A stretch of DNA of 64,000 bases from Prorocentrum cordatum (GCA_963575745.1 CAUYUJ010014194.1:305001-369000); one strand, 5' to 3'; positions 43,396 through 54,690 are shown, counted from the first letter of the stretch. A program made the numbers and translations. The notes: generated by a model from the letters alone, not told the origin.

Positions 43396-46300
43396 TAGGG
43401 AATGGGGCCAGCCGAGGGCTCCGAGCGACCGAAAGGCGGCGGGCGTGCGCAGGGCGACCAGTGCAGCCGACGGACAAGCGAAAACAAACAAAAACAAACA
43501 AAACCGATGCATTTGGCCAGCCGAGGGGCCGAGCGACCGAACGGCGGCGGGCGGGCCTGGGGCGACCAGTGCAGCCGACGGACAAGCGAAAACAAACAAA
43601 AACAAACAAAACCAATGAATTGGGCCAGCCGAGGGGCCGAGCGACCGAACGGCGGCGGGCGGGCCCGGGGCGACCAGTGCAGCCGATGGACAACCGAAAA
43701 CAAACAAAAACAAACAAAACCAATGCATTTGGCCAGCCGAGGGGCCGAGCGACCGAAAGGCGGCGGGCGAGCCTGAGGCGACCAGTGCAGCCGACGGACA
43801 AGCGAAAACAAACAGAAACAAAGAAAGACAGGGAATGGGGCCAGCCGTGGGGCCGAGCGATCGAAAGGCGGCGGGCGTGCGCAGGGCGACCAGTGCAGCC
43901 GACGGACAAGAAAAACAAACAAAACCAGTGAATTTGGCCAGCCGAGGGGCCGAGCGACCGAACGGCGGCGGGCGGGCCTGGAGCGACCAGCGCAGCCGAC
44001 GGGCAAGCGAAAACAAACAAAAACAAACAAAACCGATGAATTGGGCCAGCCGAGGGGCCGAGCGACCGCGGGGCGGCGGGCGAGCCTGAGGCGACCAGTG
44101 CAGCCGACGGACAAGCGAAAACAAACAGAAACAAAGAAAGCCAGGGAATGGGGCCAGCCGGGGGGCCGAGCGACCGAAAGGCGGCGGGCGTGCGCAGGGC
44201 GACCAGCGCAGCCGACGGACAAGCGAAAACAAACAAAACACACACAAAACCAGTGAATTCAACCAGCCGAGGGGCCGAGCGACCGAAAGGCGGCGGGCGG
44301 ACCTGGGGCGACCAGTGCAGCCGACGGACAAGCGAAAACAAACAAAAACAAACAAAACCAGTGCAGTTGGCCAGCCGGGGGGCCGAGCGACCGCGGGGCG
44401 GCGGGCGAGCTTGGGGCGACCAGTGCAGCCGACGGACAAGCGAAAACACACAGAAACAGAGAAAGCCAGGGAATGGGGCCAGCCGAGGGGCAGAGCGACC
44501 GAAATGCGGCGGGCGCGCGCAGGGCGACCAGTGCAGCCGACGGACAAGCGAAAACAAACAAAAGCAAACAAAACCAATGCATTGGGCCAGCCGGGGGGCC
44601 GAGCGACCGAACGGCGGCGGGCGGGCCTGAGGCGACCAGTGCAGCCGACGGACAAGCGAAAACAAACAAAAACAAACAAAACCAATGCATTTGGCCAGCC
44701 GAGGGGCCGAGCGACCGCGGGGCGGCGGGCGAGCTTGAGGTGGCCAGCGCAGCCGACGGACAAGCGAAAACAAACAGAAACAAAGAAAGCCAGGGAATGG
44801 GGCCAGCCGAGGGGCCGAGCGACCGAAAGGCGGCGGGCGTGCGCAGGGCGACCAGTGTAGCCGACGGACAAGCGAAAACAAACAAAATCAAACAAAACCA
44901 GTGCATTTGGCCAGCCGAGGGGCCGAGCGACCGAACGGCTGCGGGCGGGCCTGGGGCGGCCAGTGCAGCCGACGGACAAGCGAAAACAAACAAAAACAAA
45001 CAAAACCGATGCATTTGGCCAGCCGAGGGGCCGAGCGACCGCGGAGCGGCGGGCGAGCCTGAGGCGGCCAGTGCAGCCGACGGACAAGCGAAAACAAACA
45101 GAAACAAAGAAAGCAAGGGAATGGTGCCAGCCGAGGGGCAGAGCGACCGAAATGCGGCGGGCGTGCGCAGGGCGACCAGTGCTGCCGACGGACAAGCGAA
45201 AACAAACAAAAACAAACAAAACCAGTGAGTTGGGCCGGCCGATGGGGCCGAGCGACCGAACGGCGGCGGGCGGGCCCGGGGCGACCAGTGCAGCCGACGG
45301 ACAAGCGAAAACAAACAAAAACAAACACAACCGATGCTTTTGGCCAGCCGAGGGGCCGAGCGACCGCGGGGCGGCGGGCGAGCCTGAGGCGACCAGTGCA
45401 GCCGACGGACAAGCGAAAACAACCAGAAACAAAGAAAACCAGGGAATGGGGCCATCCGAGGGGCCGAGCGACCGAAAGGCGGCGGGCGTGCGCAGGGCGA
45501 CCGGTGCAGCCGACGGACAAGCGAAAACAAACAAAACAACAACAAAACCAGTGAATTGGGCCAGCCGAGGGGCCGAGCGACCGAACGGCGGCGGGCGGGC
45601 CTGAGGCGACCAGACCAGTGCAGCCGACGGACAAGCGAAAACATACCAAAGCAAACAAATCCAATGCATTTGGCCAGCCGAGGGGCCGAGCGACCGCGGG
45701 GCGGCGGGCGAGCCTGAGGCGACCAGCGCAGCCGACGGACAAGCGAAAGCAAACAGAAACAAAGAGAGCCAGGGACTGGGGCCAGCCGAGGGGCCGAGCG
45801 ACCGAAAGGCGGCGGGCGCGCGCAGGGCGACCAGTTCAGCCGACGGACAAGCGAAAACAATCAAAAACAAACAAAACCAGTGAATTGGGCCAGCCGAGCG
45901 ACCGAGCGGCGGCGGGCGGGCCTGGGGCGACCGGCGCAGCCGACGGACAAGCGAAAACATACAAAAAACAAGCAAAACCGGGGCCGAGCGACCGCGGGGC
46001 GGCGGGCGAGCCTGAGGCGACCAGTGCAGCCGACGGACAAGCGAAAACAAACAGGAACAAAGAAAGCCAGGGAATGGGGCCAGCCGAGGGGCCGAGCGAC
46101 CGAAAGGCGGCGGGCGCGCGCAGGGCGACCAGTGCAGCCGACGGACAAGCGAAAAACAAACAAACACAAACGAAACCAGTGAATTGGGCCGGCCGAGGGG
46201 CCGAGCGACCGAGCGGCGGCGGGCGGGCTCGGGGCGACCAGCGCAGCCGACGGACAAGCGAAAACAAACAAAAACAAACAAAACCAATGCATTTGGCCAG

Positions 46301-49300
46301 CCGAGGGGCCGAGCGACCGCGGGGCTGCGGGCGAGCCTAAGGCGACCAGCGCAGCCGACGGACAACCGAAAACAAAGAGAAACAAAGAAAGCCAGGGAAT
46401 GGTGCCGGCCGAGGGGCCGAGCGACCGAAAGGCGGCGGGCGCGCGCAGGGCGGCCAGCGCAGCCGACGGACAAGCGAAAACAAACAAAAACAAACAAAAC
46501 CAGTGAATTGGGCCAGCCGAGGGGCCGAGCGACCGAACGGCGGCGGGCGGGCCTGGGCGACCAGTGCAGCCGACGGACAAGCGAAAACAAACAAAAGCAA
46601 ACAAAACCAGTGCATTTGGCCAGCCGAGGGGCCGAGCGACCGCGGTGCGGCGGGCGAGCCTGAGGCGACCAGTGCAGCCGACGGACAAGCGAAAACAAAC
46701 AGAAACAAATCATGCCAGGGAGTGGGGCCAGCCGAGGGGCCGAGCGACCGAAGCGGGGGCCGGCCAGGGGCGACGGGCAGCCTGCAGCCGACGGACAAGC
46801 GAAAACAAACAAGAACAAACAAAACCAATGCATTTGGCCAGCCGAGGGGCCGAGCGACCGCGGGGCGGCGGGCGAGCCCGAGGCGACCAGTGCAGCCGAC
46901 GGACAAGCGAAAACAAACAGAAACAAAGAAAGCCAGGGAATGGGGCCAGCCGAGGGGCCGAGCGACCGAAAGGCGGCGGGCGCGCGCAGGGCGACCAGTG
47001 CAGCCGACGGACAAGCGAAAACAAACAAAAAAACAAACAAAACCAGTGAATTGGGCCAGCCGAGGGGCCGAGCGACCGAGCGCGGCGGGCGATCTGGGGC
47101 GACCAGCGCAGCCGACGGACAAGCGAAAACAAACAGAACGAAGAAGCCAAGGAAAGGGGCCAGCCGAGGGGCCGAGCGACCGAAAGGCGGCGGGCGCGCG
47201 CAGGGCGACCAGCGCAGCCGACGGACAAGCGAAAACAAACAAACAACAACAAACAAAACCAGTGAATTGGGCCAGCCGAGGGGCCGAGCGACCGAGCGGC
47301 GGCGGGCGGGTCTGGGGCGACCAGCGCAGCCGACGGACAAGCGAAAACAAACAACAAACAAAACCATGATTTGGCCAGCCGAGGGGGCGAGCGACCGCGG
47401 GGCGGCGGGCGAGCTTGAGGCGACCAGTGCAGCCGACGGACAAGCGAACACAAACAAAAACAAACAAAGCCAGTGAATTGGGCCAGCCGAGGGGCCGAGC
47501 GACCGAACGGCGGCGGGCGCGCGCAGGGCGACCAGCGCAGCCGACAGACAAGCGAACACAAACAAAAACAAACAAAGCAGTGAATTGGGCCAGCCGAGGG
47601 GCCGAGCGACCGAACGGCGGCGGTTGGGCCTGGGGCGACCAGTGCAGCCGACGGACAAGCGAAAACAAACAAAAACAAACAAAACCAATGCATTTGGCCA
47701 GCCGAGGGGTCGAGCGACCGCGGGGCGGCGGGCGAGCTTGAGGCGACCGTGCAGCCGACGGACAAGCGCAAACAAACAGAAACAAAGAAAGCCAGGAATG
47801 GGGCCAGCCGAGGGGCCGAGCGACCGAACGGCGGCGGGCGTGCGCAGGGCGACCAGTGCAGCCGACGGACAAGCGAAATCAAACAAAAACAAGCAAAACC
47901 AGTGAATTGGGCCAGCCGAGGGGCCGAGCAACCGCGGGGCGGCGGGCGAGCCTGGGGCGACCAGCGCAGCCGACGGACAAGCAAAAACAAACAAAAATAA
48001 ACAAAACCATGGATGGGGCCCGCCGAAGGGCCGAGCTGCCGCGGGGCGGCGGGCGAGCCTGGGGCGACCAGTGCAGCCGACGGATAAGCGAAATCGAACA
48101 GAAACAAAGAAAGCCAGGGAGTGGGGCCAGCCGAGGGGCCGAGCGACCGAAAGGCAGCGGGCGCGCGCAGGGCGACCAGTGCAGCCGACGGACAGGCGGA
48201 ATCAAACAAAAACAAACGAAACCAATGAATTGGGCCAGCCGAGGGGCCGAGCGACCGAACGGCGGCGGGCGGGCTCGGGGCGACCAGGGCAGCCGACGGA
48301 CAAGCGAAAACAAACAAAAACAAACAAAACCAATGCATTTGGCCAGCCGAGGGGCCGAGCGACCGCGGGGCGGCGGGCGGGCCTGGGGCGACCAGTGCAG
48401 CCGACGGACAGGCGAAAACAAACAAGACAAAGCAAAACCAATGAATTGGGCCAGCCGAGGGGCCGAGCGCCCGCGGGGCGGCGGGCGAACCTGGGGCGAC
48501 CGACGGACAAGCGAAAACAAGCAAAAACAAACAAAACCAGTGAATTGGGCCAGCCGAGGGGCCGAGCGACCGCGGGGCGCGGGGCGGCGGGCGCAGCTGA
48601 CGGGCAAGCGAAGACGAACAACAACAAACAAAATCAAGGAATTCGGCCAGCCGAGGGGCCGAGCGACCGAACAGCGGCGGGCGAGCCTGGGGCGACCGGC
48701 GCAGCCGACGGACAAGCGAAAACAAACAAAACAAACAAAACCAACGCATTTGGCCAGCCGAGGGGGCGAGCGACCGCGGGGCGGCGGGCGGGCCTGAGGC
48801 GACCAGTGCAGCCGACGGCCAAGCGAAACAAAACAACAAACGAAACAAAGAAGCGGCACATGGGGCCAGCCGGCGCCGAGCGCCGAAAGCGGCGCGTGCG
48901 CAGGGCGACCAGTGCAGCCGACGGACAAGCGAAAACAACAAAACAAACAAAACCAGTGAATTGGGCCAGCCGAGGGGCCGAGCGACCGAACGGCGGCGGT
49001 CGGGCCTGGGGCGACCAGCGCAGCCGACGGACAAGCGAAAACAAACAACAGCAAACGCAACCAATGCATTTGGCCGGCCGAGGGGCCGAGCGACCGCGGG
49101 GCGGCGGGCGAGTTTGAGGCGACCACTGCAGCCGACGGACAAGCGAAAACAAATAGAAACAAAGAAAGCCAGGGAATGGGGCCAGCCGAGGGGCCGAGCG
49201 ACCGAAAGGCGGCGGGCGTGCGCAGGTCGACCAGTGCAGCCGACGGACGAGCGAAATCAAACAAAAACAAGCAAAACCAGTGAATTGGGCCAGCCGAGGG

Positions 49301-50840
49301 GCCGAGCGACCGAACGGCGGCGGGCGGGCCTGGGGCGACCAGCGCAGCCGACGGACAAGCGAAAACAAGCCGAAACAAACAAGACCAATGAATGGGGCCA
49401 GCCGAGGGGCCGAGCGACCGCGGGGCGGCGGGCGGGCCTGGGGCGACCAGTGCAGCCGACGGACAAGCGAAAACAAACAAAAAACAAACAAAACCAATGA
49501 ATTGGGCCAGCCGATGGGCCGAGCGCCCGCGGGGCGGCGGACGAACCTGGGGCGACCAGTGCAGCCGACGGACAAGCGAAAACAAGCAGAAACAAACAAA
49601 ACCAGTGAATTTGGCCAGCCGAGGGGCCGAGCGCCCGCGGGGCGGCGGGCGAGCCTGGGGCGACCAGCGCAGCCGACGGACAAGCGAAAACAAACAAAAA
49701 CAAACGAAACAGTGGAAAGGGGCCAGCCGGGGGGCCGAGCGACCGCGGGGTGGCGGGCGAGGCTGGGGCGACCAACGCAGCTGACGGACAAGCGAACACG
49801 AACAACAACAAACAACATCAGGGAATTGGGCCAGCCGAGGGGCCGAGCGAGAGAACAGCGGCGGGCGAGCCTGGGGCGACCAGTGCAGCCGACGGACAAG
49901 CGAAAACAAACAAAAACAAGCAAAACCAATGTATTTGGCCAGCCGAGGGGCCGAGCGACCGCGGAGCGGCGGGCGAGCCTGAGGCGACCGGTGCAGCCGA
50001 CGGACAAGCGAAAACAAACAGAAACAAAGAAAGCCAGGGAGTGGGGCCAGCCGAGGGGCCGAGTGACCGAAAGGCGGCGGGCGAGCCTGGGGCGTCCAGT
50101 GCAGCCGACGGACAAGCGAAAACAAACAAAAACAAACAACATCAGGGAATTGGGCCAGCTGAGGGGCCGAGCGACCGAACGGCGGCGGGCGGGCCTGAGA
50201 CGACCAGTGCAGCCGACGGACAAGCGAAAACAAACAGGAACAAAGAACGCCAAGGAATGGGGCCAGCCGAGGGGCCGAGCGACCGCGGGGCGGCGGGCGG
50301 GCCTGGGGCGACCAGTGCAGCCGACGGACAAGCGAACACAAACAAAAACAAACAAAACCAAGGAATGGGGCCAGCCGAGGGGCCGAGCGACCGCGGGGCG
50401 GCGGGCGTGCGCAGGGCGACCAGTGCAGCCGACGGACAAGCGAAAACAAACAGAATCAAACAAAACCAGTGAATTCGGCCAGCCGAGGGGCCGAGCGACC
50501 GAACGGCTGCGGGCGGGCCTGGGGCGGCCAGTGCAGCCGACGGACAAGCGAAAACAAACAAAAACAAACAAAACCAATGCATTTGGCCAGCCGATGGGCC
50601 GAGCGACCGAAAGGCCGCGGGCGGGCCTGGGGCGACCAGTGCAGCCGACGGACAAGCGAAAACAAACAGAAACAAACAAAACCAACGCATTTGGCCAGCC
50701 GAAGGGCCGAGCGACCGAAAGGCTGCCACTGCGATCGACGGACAAACGAAAACAAGCCAGAACAACCGAAACCAGCCAAGGAATGGGGCCATCCGAGGAG
50801 CCAAGCGACCTAGCGCTACTGCGCGCCGCTGAGACAGGGC
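43396..50840. repeat. ~108-bp satellite array, opposite orientation (~68 units)
   Basis: This is the reverse complement of the preceding array. The landmark GGCCAGCC falls at 43406, 43515, 43623, 43731 and 43839, a spacing of 108-109 bp, with one short 96-bp unit after that. Three unit types rotate: A (GGAATGGGG with GTGCGCAGGG), B (GAATTGGG with GGGCCTGGGG) and C (GCATTTGG with CGAGCCTGAGG and CAGAAACAAAGAAAGCC), giving a ~325-bp higher-order repeat. Order becomes less regular after about 48 kb. Confidence 0.95.
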
Positions 50841-50844
50841 CCGG

Positions 50845-50950
50845 AAATTTGCAATCTACTTCTTGTAATTGCTGTTGCTGTTGTTTTTTTGGGCGGCCCC
50901 GAATGCAATCTACTTCTTCCGCCTTCCTACTTCATGTTTCTACCTACTTC
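50845..50950. repeat. right subterminal module
   Basis: It contains GCAATCTACTTCTTG (50851-50865), a T-run with GGGCGGCC (50883-50898), CAATCTACTTCTTCC (50906-50920), GCCTTCCTACTTCA (50921-50934) and TACCTACTTC (50941-50950). The block 50906-50934 matches 40951-40979 at 24 of 29 positions in the same orientation. Confidence 0.65.
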
Positions 50951-50963
50951 TTCCGACCGGTGG

Positions 50964-50967
50964 GTAC
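50964..50967. other. right target-site duplication GTAC
   Basis: Second copy of GTAC. The reverse transcriptase frame resumes here as G-Y-S-S-S-G-S-A-F, so one GTAC copy belongs to the uninterrupted gene. Confidence 0.75.
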
Positions 50968-53884
50968 TCGTCGTCTGGGTCTGCCTTCATGCATAACGCG
51001 ATGGCGGAGATGTCTAAGCTGCTGGGCGAGCATTCGCTCACTGTTATGATGGACATGTGGAAGTGCTTCGGCACGGTCAAGATCAGCAGTCTGTTTAGTG
51101 AGGCTCGAGAAGTTGGCTACCCTTTGCGATTACTTTGGCAGTTGGTGACTTCTTACAAAATGCCTCGAGCTGTGAAAGCGTGTGGGTCGGTGTCTGTCCT
51201 ACAAGAAGTGGGGCAGGGCATCCTGCCTGGATGCGCGCACGCCACGACGCTGCTGACGGTGTTGATGATTCGTACGTTGATTAGGGTGAAGGAGATTTGT
51301 CCGACTATTCACCCTCGGGCTCTTGTGGACGACGGAAAATTGCAATGGGTGGGGCAGGACTTGCAAGAGATGGTCGAGCTGGTCAAGGCTACTCGCATTT
51401 TCAAGAGTGGCATGAGAAGGCTCGGCCTGCTGGTCCAGCCCGTCAAGTCGGGCTACGTGGGCACCACCAGAGAGGCGCTCAAGAAGTTTTCTCCGTGGGC
51501 CAAGGTGCTTAGGCTAACTCAGAGGAAGCAGATGCGCAATTGAGGACATGATATGGTAGGGGGACGTGTGATTCGAACGGTTGCGAAAGGTCGTCTGGAT
51601 AAGCTGCAGAAACGAATGGGGCGCGTCAGGGTGCTCCAGAAGGCTGCTGGATCCAAGGTGGGGGCCAGTTGGCGGTTTGGGCTGCTGGCAGGGGCCGCAC
51701 ACGGCAGCTCTGTCTCGGGCGTTCCTGACTGTGACCTGAAGCGGCTCAGGCAGACGGCTGGGGTTATCGCTGGGGTTCACGCCAAAGGAGTCAGTGTCAC
51801 GGCCTACTTGGCGTCGCAGCGTGACCCGTACATGGGCCCGATCTTTGATGCAACGCTCAACATGGTGTATATGTACTGCTGTTTCGTGTTCGACATGAGG
51901 ATGGACATGGGCAAGCTCGAGCGGGTTTGGCGTGTACTCAAAGACCTGTGGCATGGACGCGATCCAGGCTGGCAGGGAGTTCGAGGACCGATAGCTGCGA
52001 CCTGGCTGTCATTGAGGAGAGTAGGCTGGGAGATGGCTAGCAGCACGCTTATCGTCAGTGACACGGGCATGGTGATTTCGTTGCTGCAGATGCCTCCCAA
52101 GGATGTTCGAAAGTTGTTGATCCTTAGGGTTCAACGGTGGCAAGGCCGAAGGATCCTGGAGCATCATGCTGAACACTTGGAGGGAGGCGAGTCCTTGTGG
52201 ATGCGTGCTGTGCATCTTACCGTTGGTGGTAAGGCAGCCACCATCAAGAACGCACAGGTCGCGGGTGCCCTCCGCTGCCTTTGGGCTGGTGGCTACATGA
52301 CTGTGCAGAAGAGGCATCAACGAGGATGGTTGCCTACGCCACACTGCCCACATCCTGACTGTCGTGAACTACGTGCTGTCGGAGATCTTGGTCATCTTTG
52401 GTACGCTTGTCCGAATTTGCTTGAACAGAATGATGCTGGCGGTCTGCCAGCCTGGTCCGAGGAGATGGAAAAAACGCGTGATCGTCTGTCTGAGGAGGGA
52501 GTCAATGTCATGGGGCAGGACAGTTTTCACCTGCTGAAGTTTTGTATTGGGCTCCCCCAGGCTCCTCCTGATCTCCCCCCTCCGTCCTCCGAGCCTCCCA
52601 CCTTCTTCTGGGGGGACTGGGGGTCGAAGCCTGAGGGGTGGGGTCCCACTGCCTTCTTTGATGGGTCTGGGATGCACAGCGCCTGGCCTGAATTCAGGCG
52701 ATGCGGATGGTCGGCTGTTCAGATGGGAGAGTTTGGCCTCCCTGTTCGTGCAGCCTACGGTCCACTCCCAGGCCCTATTCAGTCTGTAGGCAGAGCTGAA
52801 AGACATGCGCTCTTGCGGGGGCTTCAGTTGTTGCCGCGTTTAGTGCTTTCCGTTTCGGATCTCCTTGGGGCCGTGCGTGAGGGGGTTGAATGGTCTCCTG
52901 AGCATGCGTCTGCCGCGTCCGCCCACGCTGATATCTGGAGGCAAAATTTTAGCGTTGCTCAGGGGAGGGAGAACCCGAAGGCTCCCATGTATGAATGGGT
53001 GCCTGGAGGAGTTTCTTGAGCGAGGACAATGGCCCGTGTCTTGGTGGTTTGGCAATATGTGGGCGGATTTCTTTGCCAAGATGGGGGCCTGCTCGCACAA
53101 GGTTGCGGACTCTTCTGGTGATTACTGGTCTGATCAGCTTGTCATGGGTAGGAATAATGCAAAGTTTTTTGGCTGGGCTGCTGCCCAGCATGCGGCACAT
53201 AGAGGAGTTGTGGGTGCGCAGCTGGAGGCCCTTCGGGAGAGGGGCACCCCTAGGCCTTCTGCTGAAGTCGCCCGCTCCCTACGTGCGCCCCCCTTCTTCG
53301 CTTCCAGGATCATGTGTTCTGGCGTGCTGGTGAGTTCATGGTCTGTCGATCCTGCCTGGCCAGGGCGAGAGCGGAGGCTTCGCGTAAATGGCTCACTCAA
53401 GGCAGTGGGCGAGAGTGTAACCCCTCCCCTTTGCAGCGGGAGCGTGCCCGCCTGGCTTTTTCTAAAGGTGGTTTGTATGCTGCTGCGTCCCCCCTGGCCA
53501 GGCCAGAGGCGATCCAGTCTGCGTTGTCTGGCGCGTTGGAGGTCCTGGGGCCCGAGGTTTCTGGGGCTGAGCCCACGTCTAGCTCTGGTGTGCCTGGGTC
53601 TGGATCGGTCTCGGAGCCCAGGACTGGGGGGGGGGGGCGGGGAGTGTGAGTTTCAGGTTTTCACTTCTCTGGGGCACGTGATGGAGCGTGCAGGCCCATA
53701 CATCTTCTGCACGGCGTGCGGGTCGTATTGCGCTCAGAGGATGGGGCCCAGGCTGCGTTCGGTGTGCAAGCCCCCGAGTTCGGGGGTGCTGCCTGATCGG
53801 GTGAGGAAGTATCTTGCGAACATCCGTGATGGCCTGCACCCGAAGTCTGGTTTAAAGCTCTCAGGGGCCGCCCCCCAGGAGTGA
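50968..53884 (+). pseudogene. LINE C ORF2, 3' part: polymerase core, RNase H and zinc modules
   Basis: It continues the frame left at 40908. SSSGSAFMHNAMAEM is followed by MMDMWKCFGTVK (first catalytic Asp at 51052-51054), GILPGCAHATTLL near 51219, and ALVDDGKLQW (GAC GAC at 51328-51333). A cysteine/histidine finger (CPHPDC...HLWYACPN) is near 52345-52410. RNase H follows: FFDGSG (Asp at 52660-52662), AERHAL (Glu 52798-52800), VSDLLG (Asp 52858-52860) and, after a frameshift near 53015, GNMWADFFAK (Asp 53066-53068). Two related cysteine modules end the protein: VCRSCLARARAEAS near 53342 and FCTACGSYCAQRM near 53707, the latter followed by a basic tail with LANIRDGLHPKSG. An in-frame TGA lies at 51541-51543. 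Confidence 0.85.
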
Positions 53885-54097
53885 TTTTGTTGGCCCCGTT
53901 CCCCCCCCCGTCGTCGTCGCGTCGCCTCCCCCCCCGCCGCGTGCGTCTTCTATTTCGGCACGTTCATGGCGCTGGAGGTCCAGGCACCGACGCGCGGTCG
54001 GGTAAGGGGGCGGGGCTCTCTCTCTCTCTCTCTCTTTTATAATCAGGGCGCCTGCGGGTAACTTGCTGGCGTCTTTTGGCCTTGTATCTCTTGTACC

Positions 54098-54131
54098 TCC
54101 TCCTCCTCCTCCTCCTCCTCCTCCTCCTCCC
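54098..54131 (+). repeat. (CTC)n tract after LINE C
   Basis: A clean CTCCTC run of about 34 nt, the fourth such tract at a LINE boundary in this nest. No leader copy follows it (CACGTCCCTCATCC comes next). Confidence 0.85.
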
Positions 54132-54469
54132 ACGTCCCTCATCCCTCCTTGGCACGTCCCTCCTCCCCCCGCCCCCTCTCTCCTTCCTCATTCCCCCCTT
54201 TCCCCACTCCTTTTCCATCCTCTGGCGAGGCGCTCGCTTCTGGGCCCCCGCGCAGCGCTTCGGGCGCCTGGAGGGCCAGGACGGCCGCTCGCTTGGCACC
54301 GCGAGACCCCATGTCCAACGGTGGGGAGTCCTGGGCGTCCCGCGCGAGGGCTTGCCGGCAGGCATGGCAAGGGCGGGATTGAGGTCACAGGGGGGGGGAG
54401 GTGACGCTCTCCGCCTTTCCCAGCCCTTCCCCTCCCAGCTCCCCTTCCCCCTCCCCCCTCCTCCCATCT

Positions 54470-54690
54470 GCATCCTCCTCCTCCTCCTGTTTGTTCATAC
54501 TTTTTCTCCTCGTCGTCGTCGTCCCCCTCCTCCTCCTCCCCTCCTCTCCTCCGTCCTCCTCCTCCTCCTCCTCCTCCTTCCTCCTCCTCCTCCTCCTCAT
54601 CATCATCATCATCATCATCATCATCAGCATCATCATCATCATCATCCTCATCCTCATCCTCCCCATCATCATCCTCATCTACCTCCTCTG
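54470..54690. repeat. compound (CTC)n/(CAT)n microsatellite
   Basis: CTC runs at 54475-54500 and 54550-54600, then CAT/TCA triplets at 54600-54680. It is the complementary motif pair of the (GAG)/(GAT) tracts elsewhere in the window. Confidence 0.9.

Larger units (their letters stand above)
40909..50963. mobile_element. giant non-autonomous inverted-repeat element filled with satellite
   Basis: Left end CCACCGGTCG (40909-40918) is the exact inverse of the right end CGACCGGTGG (50954-50963). After a 4-bp mismatch the match resumes (AAGTAGGTA at 40923-40931 against TACCTACTT at 50941-50949). Both ends also share, in direct orientation, a module with CAATCTACTT, a long T-run, GGGCGG and AATCTACTTCT. 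The inside is ~90 copies of a ~108-bp satellite in two opposed blocks. No transposase was found, so any movement would need one supplied in trans. Removing 40909-50967 (10,059 bp, a multiple of three) rejoins the reverse transcriptase in frame. Confidence 0.85.
37384..54090 (+). mobile_element. LINE C: youngest non-LTR retrotransposon, split by a 10-kb insertion
   Basis: A perfect leader, an intact ORF1, and an ORF2 starting one base after it. Without the insertion (40909-50967) the element is about 6.6 kb. It differs from A and B in its VDDGKLQW polymerase motif and in carrying an RNase H domain and C-terminal zinc modules, so it belongs to another LINE lineage. The 3' end is uncertain: coding stops at 53884, followed by GC-rich UTR-like sequence up to the CTC tract at 54098. 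Confidence 0.88.

Noticed and set aside
43033-47994. A 1,653-codon open frame on the - strand, the longest in the window
   Set aside because: It runs through the ~108-bp satellite, cycles through all three phases of the unit as unit length changes, and similar long frames exist on the other strand. It is a product of a stop-poor repeat.
40905-50967. The 10-kb insertion as an intron or introner-type element
   Set aside because: Splicing that restores the frame would need an AG at the right end, but the sequence there is CCGGTGGGTAC. No canonical donor-acceptor pair coincides with the boundaries.
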